Assembly (NCBI GenBank): GCA_046154665.1
Contig: JBJXFG010000023.1
Location: 7,758 to 71,757 of the forward strand
DNA length: 64,000 nt
Source of the DNA: JAFLCM01 sp046154665
GTDB taxonomy: Bacteria; Planctomycetota; Phycisphaerae; Phycisphaerales; UBA1924
Reading direction: 5' to 3'
Part shown: positions 32,238 through 41,360 of the stretch, in pieces
Layout of the letters: each line of letters starts with the position of its first letter
Position numbering within the stretch: position 1 is the stretch's first letter
Made by a program: the position numbers and the translations under genes
The notes under the pieces: model-generated
Database searches by the model: none
The model's input: only the letters and a program-made list of their open reading frames with translations
What the model was told of the DNA's origin: nothing

Positions 32238-33938
32238 ATGCCCACCCGACCGACCATTCTCGCGCTCATCGCCACCTGCGGCACGCTCGCCTCCTGCTCT
32301 AGCCCCTTCTCCACCAGCGATTCCGACCGCGGCATGAACGTCGGCACCGAACGACTGCGCCAGGTTAAGCCGCTTGACGTCTCGGCCATGGCCCGCCCCT
32401 CGGCTCCCGCGCCTGCCACGGCCCCCGCCTCGCGCCCCGAGCCGCCGCCGAAGGACCCCTTCGCCGGGCTCGAGCGCGTCACCGTCACCATCGATCAGGT
32501 CCGCGCCTGGACGCTTGAGAACAACCTCGACCTCAAGGTGGTGATGATCGACCCAACCATCGCCCGCACCCGCCTTACCGAGGAAGAGGCCAAGTTCGAA
32601 TCCACCTTCTTCGCCAACGCCCGGTACAACAGCCTCGACCAGCCCACCGCCTCGCAGCTCGCGGGCAGCCAGGTCGAGTCCTTCGACGCCGACTTGGGCG
32701 TCCGCGTCCCCCTGCGCACCGGCGGCACCGCCACCGTCGAGCTCCCCGTCAACCGCACCAAGACCGACAACCAGTTCTCGACCCTCAACCCATCGGTCGA
32801 CACCGACGCGCGCTTCTCCATCAGCCAGCCGCTGCTCCGCGGCGGGTGGCGCGAGGCCAACACCCACAGCATCCGCATCGCCGCCCTTGACGCCCAGATC
32901 ACCCAGGCCCGCACGAACCTTGAGGTGATCCGCCAACTCGCCGAGGCCGAGCGCGCCTACTGGCGCTTCTACGCCTTCCGCGAGGCCCTCACCGTCACGC
33001 AGACCCAGTACGAACTCGCGAAGGAACAGCTCGAACGCGCCGAGCGCCGCGTCAAATCCGGCGCGGCCCCCGACATCGAAGTCACCCGCGCCGAGTCCGG
33101 CCTGGCCCAGCGCCTCGAAGCCATCATCCAGGCCGAGAACAACCTCAAGCAGGCCCAGCGCGCCCTCAAGCGAACCCTTAATGTCAACAACACCGGCGTT
33201 GATTCCGCCGCCGCCATCGAGCCCGGAACCCCGCCCAGCCCCGTCGACCTCGCGCTCGACCCCCCCGCGCTCGCCGACGGCGCCGTCCGTGACCGCATGG
33301 AGATGCTCGAACTTGAGCTCCGCCTCGCGCAGGACGTGAGCTCGGTGCGCTTCGCCGAGAACCAGGCCCTCCCCTCGTTCCTCGTTGATTATGCCTACAA
33401 CTTCAACGGCCTGGGCCAGAACTTCAGCGAGTCCACCACGCAGCTCCGCGGCGGCGATTTCGCCGACTGGACCGTCGGGGCCCGATTCGAAACCCCCATC
33501 GGCAACATGGCCGCCCGCTCGCGCGTCCAGCAGGCGATCATCACGCGCCTGCAGCGCCTCGCCACCCGCGAGGCCCGCGTGCTGCAGATCAGGCAGGAAG
33601 TGTTCAACGCCGTCGACTCGATCTCGGCGGGCTGGCAGCGCATCCTGGCGACACGTCAATCGACGATCCTCGCGGGCCGCACGCTCGACGCCGAGCAGCG
33701 CCAGTTCGACGTCGGCCTGCGCACCAGCACCGACGTGCTCAACGCCGCGGCGAACCTCGCTGATGCGCAGCTCGCCGAAATCCGAGCGCTTACCGAATAC
33801 CAAATCGGCCTGATCGACCTCTCCTTCGCCACCGGAACCCTGCTGGGCCAGAGCCGCGTCTCGTGGGAACCGATCGACCCGCGGCTTGATCCGACCGTGC
33901 CGCAGACGAACCCTGTGGCCCCGGCCACGGCGCCCTGA
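32238..33938 (+). CDS. TolC-family outer-membrane efflux lipoprotein
   Basis: A 566-residue outer-membrane factor. The signal peptide MPTRPTILALIATCGTLASC ends in a lipobox, so the protein is lipid-anchored like OprM. Two long helical-hairpin repeats follow (for example TQARTNLEVIRQLAEAERAY, RVKSGAAPDIEVTRAES, then TRLQRLATREARVLQIRQE and FDVGLRTSTDVLNAAANLAD), which is the family's twofold repeat. A Pro/Ala linker of about 60 residues precedes the barrel domain. It completes the tripartite pump encoded from 28403. Confidence 0.88.
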   Translation: MPTRPTILALIATCGTLASCSSPFSTSDSDRGMNVGTERLRQVKPLDVSAMARPSAPAPATAPASRPEPPPKDPFAGLERVTVTIDQVRAWTLENNLDLKVVMIDPTIARTRLTEEEAKFESTFFANARYNSLDQPTASQLAGSQVESFDADLGVRVPLRTGGTATVELPVNRTKTDNQFSTLNPSVDTDARFSISQPLLRGGWREANTHSIRIAALDAQITQARTNLEVIRQLAEAERAYWRFYAFREALTVTQTQYELAKEQLERAERRVKSGAAPDIEVTRAESGLAQRLEAIIQAENNLKQAQRALKRTLNVNNTGVDSAAAIEPGTPPSPVDLALDPPALADGAVRDRMEMLELELRLAQDVSSVRFAENQALPSFLVDYAYNFNGLGQNFSESTTQLRGGDFADWTVGARFETPIGNMAARSRVQQAIITRLQRLATREARVLQIRQEVFNAVDSISAGWQRILATRQSTILAGRTLDAEQRQFDVGLRTSTDVLNAAANLADAQLAEIRALTEYQIGLIDLSFATGTLLGQSRVSWEPIDPRLDPTVPQTNPVAPATAP

Positions 33939-33976
33939 TGAGACGGCCTGTCCGCCTCATCGTCTATCATTCCCCA

Positions 33977-34219
33977 ATGATCGCCGCCGACATCAAAGAA
34001 CGACTCGCCCGCGAGCCCTTCGAACCCTTCCGGATTCGTTCCAGCAGCGGCGAGGCCTACGAGATCCCCAGCCCCTTCCTCGTCGCAATGATGAAGTCCA
34101 AGATCTTCATCGCGTTCCCGAACTCCGATCGCTGGGCCGAGCTGTCCTATCTGCACGTCGCGTCGCTCGAATCCGCCAGCAACGGCGGCCCCGGCAAGCA
34201 TCGCCGCAGAGGGCGGTAG
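33977..34219 (+). CDS. Small conserved protein of unknown function
   Basis: An 80-residue protein starting MIAADIKERLAREPFEPFRI. The pattern 'REPFEPFRIRSSSGEAYEIPSPFLVAM' matches a widespread family of short planctomycete proteins with a single small beta domain (R-PFxPFxI ... DGxxxxVxHP). Role unknown. An earlier in-frame ATG at 33938 overlaps the tolC-like stop, but the family starts at 33977. A 10-bp imperfect hairpin (33937-33961) lies between the two ATGs and may end the efflux operon transcript. Confidence 0.6.
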   Translation: MIAADIKERLAREPFEPFRIRSSSGEAYEIPSPFLVAMMKSKIFIAFPNSDRWAELSYLHVASLESASNGGPGKHRRRGR

Positions 34220-34264
34220 GTTCCGGGGACGCGTGGTCCGAGGCTGCTGGCTCGCCGTCGGCGC

Positions 34265-35806
34265 TCACTCCACCTCGATGATCCGCACCACCCGGTCCGG
34301 ATCGTTCAGCACCACATACACCGAACCATCCGGCCCGCAGACCACGTCGCGCACACGCCCGCGCCCGTGCAGCAGCTCTTCGCGCTCGACCACCTTGCCG
34401 TCGCGCACCCGCAGACGGTCGACGTTTTCTCCCGATAGCCCTCCCGCGAGCAGATCGCCCTTCCACTTCGCAAACATCGGCCCGCGCGACACATCCAGCC
34501 CGCACGCGCCGATCGAAGGCGTCCAGTGGAACACCGGCATCGACACGACCACCTTGCCCTCCGCGCCCTGCGCGTCCTCCGCCCACGGCGTCGCAAACGG
34601 CGCGTCGTTGTAGTTGATCCCGTACGACACCAGCGGCCACCCATAGTTCGCCCCGCGCTCGACGCGGTTCACTTCATCACCGCCGCGCGGGCCGTGCTCG
34701 GTGTCCCAGAGCACGCCGTCGAGATCGAACGCGAGCCCCTGCGGGTTGCGGTGCCCATAGGACCAGATCGTCGAATACGCGCCCACGGGCGAACTCACAA
34801 ACGGGTTGTCGTCGGGCACCTTGCCGTCGTCCCACACGCGATGCACCTTGCCGTTGGGCTTGGTGAGGTCCTGGGCCATCTCCATGCGCCCGCGCTCGCC
34901 GACGGCGAAGTAGAGGTAGCGCCGGCCGCCACCTCCGCCGCCCGCCGCCTGCTTTTCCGAGAACACAATGCGGCAGCCGAAGTGCAGGTCGCCGGTGGTG
35001 AAGTGCTCCGGCTTGGCGCGGAAGATGACCTCGTTGTCGGTCCACGCGAAGCTCGCACCGCCGCCCCCCGCGCCGCGCTCGACCAGTTTGCCGCGGACGA
35101 TCGTCGTCATGCCCGCGCTGCGCCCGCCCTGCTTGAGTTCCTCCGAATACGCCAGGTACACCCACCCGTTCTCGGCATGATCGGGATGCACCGCCACATC
35201 CATCAGTCCCCCCTGCCCGCGATTGCGCACTTGGGGCGTCCCGCGCACGGGCTCCGAGAGCTTCCCTCCCGCCTTCCCCGTGGTGTGAACCCGCAGGTCG
35301 CCGGAGCGCCCCGTCACCAGCATCCGACCACTGACTTCGCCTTCCTTCGCCGGCAAAAAGTCCACCGACCACGGCACATCCACGCCCCCCGGCACCACCG
35401 TCTCGACTTTGTACCGGTGATGCTTCGACTCGAAAACGCCGGCAGAATCAGGCTTCGGCGATCCTTCCTTGCCGCGCCGATCGCGCTCCTGCAACTCGCG
35501 CAGATGCACCACAAGCCCCCAGATCTGCTTGTCCGAAAGCGTCTCGCCGAAGGCGGTCATCGCGGTGTCGGGCACGCCCTGCTTGATCGAGTCAAAGAAG
35601 CGCCGGTCGAGATCGATTGAGCGAAGCGGCTCGGTGAGCAGCGTCCGCGTCCCCGCGCCGCCCCCCTGCCCGCGCTCGCCGTGGCAGGTGAGGCAGTGCT
35701 GGTCCCACAGGCTCGTCGCGCCCTGCGCAACGGCACGCTGAGAAATCAACAGACTCGAAATGGCGGCGGTCAACAAAGCGGCGAGGAGCGTGGTTCGCGT
35801 GCGCAT
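34265..35806 (-). CDS. Cytochrome c-PQQ-dependent sugar dehydrogenase fusion
   Basis: A 513-residue exported protein. A signal peptide (LLAALLTAAISSLLISQRAVAQ) is followed by a cytochrome c domain with haem motif CLTCH and a distal Met candidate in TAMTAFGETLSDKQIWGLVVHLREL. A six-bladed beta-propeller of the glucose/sorbosone dehydrogenase family comes next: VPWSVDFLPAKEGEVSGRML, GLMDVAVHPDHAENGWVYLA, YGHRNPQGLAFDLDG, HGPRGGDEVNRVERGANYGW and VYVVLNDPDRVVRIIEV. It oxidises sugars in the periplasm with PQQ and passes electrons to its own haem. The ATG at 35806 opens the signal peptide. No pqq biosynthesis genes are in the window. Confidence 0.85.
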   Translation of the reverse strand: MRTRTTLLAALLTAAISSLLISQRAVAQGATSLWDQHCLTCHGERGQGGGAGTRTLLTEPLRSIDLDRRFFDSIKQGVPDTAMTAFGETLSDKQIWGLVVHLRELQERDRRGKEGSPKPDSAGVFESKHHRYKVETVVPGGVDVPWSVDFLPAKEGEVSGRMLVTGRSGDLRVHTTGKAGGKLSEPVRGTPQVRNRGQGGLMDVAVHPDHAENGWVYLAYSEELKQGGRSAGMTTIVRGKLVERGAGGGGASFAWTDNEVIFRAKPEHFTTGDLHFGCRIVFSEKQAAGGGGGGRRYLYFAVGERGRMEMAQDLTKPNGKVHRVWDDGKVPDDNPFVSSPVGAYSTIWSYGHRNPQGLAFDLDGVLWDTEHGPRGGDEVNRVERGANYGWPLVSYGINYNDAPFATPWAEDAQGAEGKVVVSMPVFHWTPSIGACGLDVSRGPMFAKWKGDLLAGGLSGENVDRLRVRDGKVVEREELLHGRGRVRDVVCGPDGSVYVVLNDPDRVVRIIEVE

Positions 35807-35870
35807 GCCGCATGGTAGATCGGCAATCCCGCGCGTCGAGAGCCATGCCGCCACGGCGAGACACCCAAGC

Positions 35871-35956
35871 CACGAGCCCGGAGCGTGAGCGACAGGGTTC
35901 GATGACCCCCGAAGACATGGGCAACTCGGACCCACTCGCTCACGCTCGAGGCTCGT
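35871..35956. repeat. REP-like inverted doublet, family 2
   Basis: Copies of ACGAGCCCGGAGCGTGAGCG lie head to head at 35871-35897 and 35931-35956, with 33 bases between. It lies between two minus-strand genes. Confidence 0.75.
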
Positions 35957-35981
35957 TGCTCGATCGCCTCGTGTGAACCAA

Positions 35982-36545
35982 TCAGAATGAGCTGCGCCAC
36001 CGCCGCGGCGTCACCGTTCCATCCGCCGCGACATCGTACCAATACACCTGGAAATCACCGCCATGCTCGATGAGCGTGAGCTTGCAGCAGGTGATAGACG
36101 CTGATGACGACTCGAACTCGAACCGCACGCTCGACCAATCGGTCTTGTTGCCCCACGTGGCGATTTCCGTGTTCAGCCGTTGAAGTTCGAGGGCGAAGGT
36201 CGCAGGCGGGATCTGCGTGACGCTGCCCTTGGCGATGCTCACTTCGCGGTCATCCCGCCGGTACGCAATCGCATCGCCCGAAGTCCACTCCCGCCACGAG
36301 AGCAGCACCGCCCGATCAAGCCGCCCGGCCCTCGCCGGCTCAGCCGCGCCCTCGGCCTGCACGCTCGCTACAGGAAACACCAGCATGCGGAACTGCGGCG
36401 GCACCACCGCGCCCGCCCCGGGCCCGGCCACCCAGTCACCCCGCGCCGGAAGAAGAAGACTGAGCACCCCAAGCACGAGCAGCACCAACAGCAAAGCGGC
36501 GAGCGGAACACCGATCCACAAAATGCGTCGCTTGGCTATTGTCAT
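35982..36545 (-). CDS. Membrane-anchored protein of unknown function
   Basis: A 187-residue protein with one N-terminal transmembrane helix (ILWIGVPLAALLLVLLVLGV) and a soluble external part (FRMLVFPVASVQAEG, VLLSWREWTSGDAIAYRRDD, YWYDVAADGTVTPRRWRSSF). I recognise no family. The start MTIAKRR at 36545 gives a normal positive N-terminus. Confidence 0.6.
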   Translation of the reverse strand: MTIAKRRILWIGVPLAALLLVLLVLGVLSLLLPARGDWVAGPGAGAVVPPQFRMLVFPVASVQAEGAAEPARAGRLDRAVLLSWREWTSGDAIAYRRDDREVSIAKGSVTQIPPATFALELQRLNTEIATWGNKTDWSSVRFEFESSSASITCCKLTLIEHGGDFQVYWYDVAADGTVTPRRWRSSF

Positions 36546-36604
36546 CGGTGCCTGGCCCCGCACGATTTTACCTTACCGAATCGTTGCCTTTGCGTTCGCG
36601 CCAC

Positions 36605-37144
36605 TCAGCGCTGCACGAGATGCTCCCGGCACCGGTTCTCGAACATCCCCACCCCCCCCACCACGATGTCCTCGGTCGAGTCGAACAGCCGCACGGTGTG
36701 GATCGCGGGCCGTCCGCACACGGCGCACGGGGCGGTCAGCTTGGTCACCTCGTCGGCCTCGATGAGCAGGCGGGCCATCTCGCCGAAAGGTTGGTTGAGG
36801 CTGGTGCGGTCGAGGCCGGCGAGGATGACCAGACGAGACGCGTGCGCCGCGTCGGTGAGCAAGTGCATCACCGCGTCGTGCAGGCCCTCGCGGAAGAAAT
36901 GCGCCTCATCCAGCCCCACCACCTCGGCGTCGATCGAGCGCAGCTGCGCGGGCTGCGAGATCGTCCCCGCGTCGAACTGAACGCCCGTGTGCGTCGCGAT
37001 CGCTGTCGGGTGATAGCGCGTGTCGATCACGGGCTTCACGGCGGCGACGGTGCGGCCCGCCCGCGCAGCTTCCTGAAGTCGGCGGATCAACTCCGTCGAT
37101 TTTCCGGCGAACATGGGGCCGCAGATGATCTCGAGCCTTTTCAT
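36605..37144 (-). CDS. tdk: Thymidine kinase
   Basis: A 179-residue type II thymidine kinase (TK1-like) of the pyrimidine salvage pathway. P-loop GPMFAGKST (residues 9-17), catalytic Glu in VVGLDEAHFF, and a zinc finger (CAVCG ... CREH) are in place. The start MKRLEIICGPMFAGK is the family's usual N-terminus. The upstream gap holds a REP-like doublet. Confidence 0.95.
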   Translation of the reverse strand: MKRLEIICGPMFAGKSTELIRRLQEAARAGRTVAAVKPVIDTRYHPTAIATHTGVQFDAGTISQPAQLRSIDAEVVGLDEAHFFREGLHDAVMHLLTDAAHASRLVILAGLDRTSLNQPFGEMARLLIEADEVTKLTAPCAVCGRPAIHTVRLFDSTEDIVVGGVGMFENRCREHLVQR

Positions 37145-37185
37145 GCGTTGCGTCGGTTTTCGATCATTCTGAGAGGCCCAAACAC

Positions 37186-37267
37186 ACGAGCCCCGAGCTT
37201 CAGCGAGTGGGTCTGAACTCCCCGATTCAACCGTCGCGCAGACCCGTCGCTGACGCTCGGGGCTCGG
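37186..37267. repeat. REP-like inverted doublet, family 2
   Basis: Left copy 37186-37215 (ACGAGCCCCGAGCTTCAGCG onward) and right copy 37239-37267 in opposite orientation, 23 bases apart. It lies between purB and tdk. Confidence 0.75.
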
Positions 37268-37299
37268 GTGCTCGGGCGATCTCGCAAACAAGGTCGATC

Positions 37300-38835
37300 T
37301 CAAACGATGAGTTCGACCTTCCCCAACGCCGCGATCTGCTTCGCGTACCGCCCCGCGACCATCGCCGCGACCCGCGCAAACTCCGCCGCCTGCTCGCGGG
37401 CCAGGCCAACGTGTCGCTCGGGCCGCAGCGCCGATTCGAGGTCGACGCCCTTCAGCAGAGGATCGCCCCGAAGGCGCTCGACCAGATCGTTCGCCAATCC
37501 CTGCTGCTTCACGCGCATCCCCGCCTCTTGCGAATGGCGCCGGATCGCCTCGTGGACCTGCTGGCGGTCGCGTCCGAGCTTCACCGCCTCCATCAAGACC
37601 ACCTCGGTGGCCATGAAGGGCAGTTCGTCCATCAGGTTGCGCCGGATCGATGCCTCATGCACGACCAGCCCTCCTCCCCCGGAAGCCTTTTCATCGCACA
37701 CGCTGTGCAGCGTGTCGAGCACGCCGTCGATCGCCAGGAACGCCTCGGGCAGCGTGAGCCTGCGGTTCGACGAGTCGTCGAGCGTCCGCTCCAGCCACTG
37801 CGTGGCGGCGGTGTCGTACCCGCTGCTCGCCAGCGAGATCACGAACCGGCACAGCCCCGTGGCCCGCTCGCAGCGCATGGGGTTGCGTTTGTACGGCATC
37901 GCCGACGAGCCGATCTGCTCCTTCTCAAACGGTTCGTCGAGTTCCTTGCGGTTGCTGAGCAGGCGGACATCGTTGGCCAGCTTGTGGCACGCCGCCGCCA
38001 GGGCCGCGAGGTCGCCCAGCACGAACGCGTCGGCGACGCGCGGGTACGTCTGGCCCGTGAACCCGTGCAGCCGGTCGGCGGGCCAGCCCAGCCGCGCGAC
38101 GAACCGACGTTCGAGTTCCGCCACCTTCGCGGCGTCGCCGTCGAACAGCGCCAGGAACGACGCCTGCGTCCCCGTCGCACCCTTGAGCCCGCGCAGCCGC
38201 ATCGCGCCGCGCGTGGCATCGAGCCGTTCCAGGCACAGCATCAAATCATGTCCCCAAGAAGCGGCACGCTTGCCCATCGTTGTCGGCTGGGCGGCCTGAT
38301 AGTGCGTGAACCCCAGGCACGCGAGCCCCTGCCAGCGCGAAGCGAACGACCCGAGGTCCGCCACCAGCCGGGCCGTCTTGGCGATGGTCAAGTCCAACGC
38401 CTCGGCGATGATCGGCGTCTCGGAGTTGCAGTTCACGTCCTGGCTGGTCATGCCCAGGTGGATGACCCCCTTGGCCGCCGGGGCCGCGTCGCCGAAGGCG
38501 TGAACGTGGGCCATCACATCGTGGCGCAAGCGCTTCTCGTGCTCCGCGGCCCGGGCAAAGTCGGCGTCCGTCAGCGCCAGCGCCGACCGCATCGCTTCGA
38601 CCTGTTGTCTCGAGACCGGCAGCCCCATGTCGTGCTGCGCCTCGGCGAGGGCCAGCCACACCCGGCGCCACGCCTCGAACTTTCTCCGGGGCGACCACAC
38701 CCACTGCATCGCCGCTGACGCGTAGCGTCCCGAGAGGGCCGAGGTATAGCCCGACCAGGCATCGCCCGGGCCCGCGCTTTCGGGGGGTGGGCCGCCGTGG
38801 GGATTCCCTAGTTCAGAAAGGGGATTTGAGTTCAT
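37300..38835 (-). CDS. purB: Adenylosuccinate lyase
   Basis: A 511-residue fumarase/aspartase-superfamily enzyme of purine synthesis. It cleaves SAICAR and adenylosuccinate. Signature loop GSSAMPYKRNPMRCE carries the catalytic Ser; the conserved HLGMTSQDVNCNSE and FTHYQAAQPTTMGKR segments carry the catalytic His/Thr residues. The N-terminus (TSALSGRYASAAMQWVWSP) and length resemble the eukaryotic/animal ADSL branch rather than the shorter B. subtilis type. The ATG at 38835 begins the family's usual N-terminus (MNSNPLSELG). Confidence 0.93.
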   Translation of the reverse strand: MNSNPLSELGNPHGGPPPESAGPGDAWSGYTSALSGRYASAAMQWVWSPRRKFEAWRRVWLALAEAQHDMGLPVSRQQVEAMRSALALTDADFARAAEHEKRLRHDVMAHVHAFGDAAPAAKGVIHLGMTSQDVNCNSETPIIAEALDLTIAKTARLVADLGSFASRWQGLACLGFTHYQAAQPTTMGKRAASWGHDLMLCLERLDATRGAMRLRGLKGATGTQASFLALFDGDAAKVAELERRFVARLGWPADRLHGFTGQTYPRVADAFVLGDLAALAAACHKLANDVRLLSNRKELDEPFEKEQIGSSAMPYKRNPMRCERATGLCRFVISLASSGYDTAATQWLERTLDDSSNRRLTLPEAFLAIDGVLDTLHSVCDEKASGGGGLVVHEASIRRNLMDELPFMATEVVLMEAVKLGRDRQQVHEAIRRHSQEAGMRVKQQGLANDLVERLRGDPLLKGVDLESALRPERHVGLAREQAAEFARVAAMVAGRYAKQIAALGKVELIV

Positions 38836-38905
38836 GGTTTTCGGAAACAGACTTGGAGCGGGCATCGTATCTGGGTGCGTTCCACGCCGCCCTTCCGCCG
38901 TCATC

Positions 38906-38968
38906 GGTGGGGCAGGCTTCCAGCCTGCCGCCATCTGCATGAGTGGTAGGCTGGAAGCCTGCCCCACC
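38906..38968. repeat. REP-like inverted doublet, family 1
   Basis: Copies of the GGGGCAGGCTTCCAGCCTGCC element at 38906-38929 and, inverted, 38945-38968, 15 bases apart. It lies between divergent purB and an ECF sigma gene. Confidence 0.8.
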
Positions 38969-39020
38969 GCCTGCGAGTTTCCATGTGATCCTGCGGCGAC
39001 AACCGACTGTTCAGGATTGG

Positions 39021-39971
39021 ATGCCCACCTCCAGCCCTTCAACCTCAGCCGCTTCCCTTCGGGAGGTTCCGGCCGACGCGGTCCCCGCCCCCCCGGGTGG
39101 TTTGGCGCGCGATTCGGTTCGCGGGGCTTCGATGACTGCGCGCCGCACCGAAGTGCCGCCGCCGGTCGACTCGGCGCGCGCTGAGAATGGCGGGGCGGGG
39201 GGCATCCTCAACACCCTGACCATCAGCCCCGAGGACGCCCGCGACCAGGCCCTCGTCCTGCTTGCCACACGCGGCGATCAAAAAGCCCTCACCGAGCTGC
39301 TCACCATTCACCAGGATCGCGCCTTCGCGGTCTGCCTGCGGATGACCGGCGACCGCGATTCCGCCGAGGATCTCGCCCAGGAAACCCTGTTGCGGGTCAT
39401 CAAGAGCCTCGACCAGTTCAACCACAAAGCCAAGTTCACGACGTGGCTCACCCGCGTGGCGATGAACGTGTGCCTCTCGAACTTCCGGCGCGGAAAGCTC
39501 CGACGCACGGTCTCGCTCGACGCCATGGGCGACCCCGGCTCCAGCGGGACCGGGATGTTCACCTCAGGCATCTTCCGCGCTTTCGGCGGCGATTCGCTCC
39601 TAGGCACCTGGATCGGCAAGGTGCTGGGCGTCGCCGCCCTATCAGACACCACCAAGAACGGCACGACGAAGTCGGGCGACACCAAGGTGGGCTCGAAAGC
39701 CTCGCGGCGCTTCGCCCCCGGAACCGAACGACACCGCAGCGCTGAGGACCGTGCCGAGCTCTCTGAGTCCCTGCAATATCTCTACGCCGCCCTTGATCGC
39801 ATCGACCCCGAGCAGCGTGCCCTGCTGGTGCTCCGCGACATGCACGGGATGGACTACCAGCACATCGCCGAGATTCTCGAGGTGCCCCAGGGCACGGTGA
39901 AGAGCCGGTTGTTCCGGGCCCGGGCATCGCTGCGCGAGCAATACGAGATCATCATCGCCGAATCGACGTAG
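39021..39971 (+). CDS. ECF-type RNA polymerase sigma factor with a long inter-domain insertion
   Basis: A 316-residue sigma-70 family protein. Region 2 is at about residues 80-150 (RDQALVLLATRGDQKALTEL, DSAEDLAQETLLRVIKSLDQ, TWLTRVAMNVCLSNFRR) and region 4 at about 245-305 (LYAALDRIDPEQRALLVLRD, DYQHIAEILEVPQGTVKSRL). Between them is an insertion of some 90 residues with Gly/Ser/Thr/Lys-rich sequence, much longer than the usual ECF linker, and about 75 extra residues lie at the N-terminus. The start could also be ATG 39132; 39021 is chosen for its AGGA. The next gene on the strand encodes a probable anti-sigma factor. Confidence 0.85.
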   Translation: MPTSSPSTSAASLREVPADAVPAPPGGLARDSVRGASMTARRTEVPPPVDSARAENGGAGGILNTLTISPEDARDQALVLLATRGDQKALTELLTIHQDRAFAVCLRMTGDRDSAEDLAQETLLRVIKSLDQFNHKAKFTTWLTRVAMNVCLSNFRRGKLRRTVSLDAMGDPGSSGTGMFTSGIFRAFGGDSLLGTWIGKVLGVAALSDTTKNGTTKSGDTKVGSKASRRFAPGTERHRSAEDRAELSESLQYLYAALDRIDPEQRALLVLRDMHGMDYQHIAEILEVPQGTVKSRLFRARASLREQYEIIIAEST

Positions 39972-40069
39972 AATATTCGGATTTCATTCGGGTGCGACTC
40001 CGGGTTGGAACTTCTCCAAACCCCCGGCGTCAAAGGCGGGCCGAGTTTCATAGGCTTGTCTGACGCCGC

Positions 40070-41305
40070 ATGTCGCCTTCCGCGCCCAACTCCCAGACGC
40101 CGCCGGGGAACCCCGGTCGGCCCACCGAGGCCGAACTGCTCGAACTGATCGAGGGTGGGCTGTCACCCGCGCGGGAGCGTGAAGTGCGGGCCGCGGCGGC
40201 GACCGATTCGGAACTGGCCGGGCATCTCTTGCGGATGATGCAGCACCGGTCGATGCTGCGGCAGATCGATCAGTCAATGGAGGCACGGGCCCCGTCGGAC
40301 CTGGCGGAGCAGGCCGTCAGCCGCGCCCGGTCCGAGCACATGGAAAGCATGAATCACTCTTCATCTCACGCTGGAACGGGTCGGATCGTCGGTCGTCACG
40401 GTTCGCGGAAAGCGCTCGCCGTCGCGGCCACCATCGCGCTGTGCACGATCGGAGGCTGGGTGTGGTTCATGGTCTCGCGCGTTGGTCCGGGCGGAGCGGC
40501 GATCACGCTCACACCCTACAGCACGCCTCGGATCGACATTGACCGCTCGAAAGAAAAGGACGCGGTCGCGTTTGAGCCTTCGCTGCCCGGCCCCGAAGAA
40601 GACGCCTACGGCAACGAGTACGAGCGCGTTATCGCCGATAGCCGGACCATCACCGAATCGATGCAGCCGAACTTTGTGGGCCCGCCGGTGCTCGCCGCGG
40701 AGGTCCAGGTCCGCTCCACGGTCGCTTCCGACGGCACCATCCCGGCCGGGCGCGGCAACGCCGAATCGATGCTCGACGAATGGGTCGCCAATCTCGGCGG
40801 GCTGCATCAAGGCGAGGTCATGTCCAACGATCGCGCCGCGGAACTGCTCGGCGCGGGCAAACTGCGCATCGTCCTCAATGCCGGCATGAGCGACGCCGTG
40901 AAGCGCCGGGTGGTCAGCGCCGCCACGGGCAACGGCGGAGGTCCGCTGTCGCAGGTCGACGCCGGTGTTTTCGCGGCCGACGCTGGTGCTGAGCGAGCGC
41001 GCCCAGGCCTCCCCGCGCCGCAGCCGGTGCGCGCCAGCCCAGACGCCGACAAGACCATCGTGCTGGTGGTTCCCAAAGGGCGCGACCGCGCGGAACTTGC
41101 GGCGTCGCTGGGTGCTTTGCTCGAGCGGGTCGCGAAGGCGTCGGGCGGAGAAGCTCGGTTTGATGAAGCCGTGCCCAACGAAGACCCGCTCGCCGGGCTC
41201 GAGACGTCAGACCTCTTGTGGTGGACCAAGCCCAGCGACCAGTGGGACCGGGGCAGCGTGCTGCGCGTTCCGGTGATTTTCGCCGGCGCGGCTGCCGCGC
41301 GGTGA
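40070..41305 (+). CDS. Probable anti-sigma factor, single-pass membrane protein
   Basis: A 411-residue protein encoded just after the ECF sigma gene. The N-terminal cytoplasmic part (RPTEAELLELIEGGLSPARE, AAAATDSELAGHLLRMMQHR) looks like an anti-sigma domain of the planctomycete kind. A transmembrane helix follows (ALAVAATIALCTIGGWVWFM, about residues 125-145), then a long periplasmic domain ending WTKPSDQWDRGSVLRVPVIF. The zinc HxxxCxxC motif is absent. Gene order and topology support the call; sequence similarity alone is weak. Confidence 0.65.
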   Translation: MSPSAPNSQTPPGNPGRPTEAELLELIEGGLSPAREREVRAAAATDSELAGHLLRMMQHRSMLRQIDQSMEARAPSDLAEQAVSRARSEHMESMNHSSSHAGTGRIVGRHGSRKALAVAATIALCTIGGWVWFMVSRVGPGGAAITLTPYSTPRIDIDRSKEKDAVAFEPSLPGPEEDAYGNEYERVIADSRTITESMQPNFVGPPVLAAEVQVRSTVASDGTIPAGRGNAESMLDEWVANLGGLHQGEVMSNDRAAELLGAGKLRIVLNAGMSDAVKRRVVSAATGNGGGPLSQVDAGVFAADAGAERARPGLPAPQPVRASPDADKTIVLVVPKGRDRAELAASLGALLERVAKASGGEARFDEAVPNEDPLAGLETSDLLWWTKPSDQWDRGSVLRVPVIFAGAAAAR

Positions 41306-41360
41306 ACGTGGTCGGAAGGCTGAAACGCGTTCAGGTTGAAGTCAGGGCTTGCGGTTGTCG

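Noticed and set aside
30684..33803. A 1039-codon open frame antisense to the efflux operon
   Set aside because: It spans three overlapping conserved genes in the other direction and shows no recognisable domain.
33937..33961. Strong terminator after the tolC-like gene
   Set aside because: The 10-bp stem has a mismatch and no T-run follows; kept only as a possible RNA hairpin.
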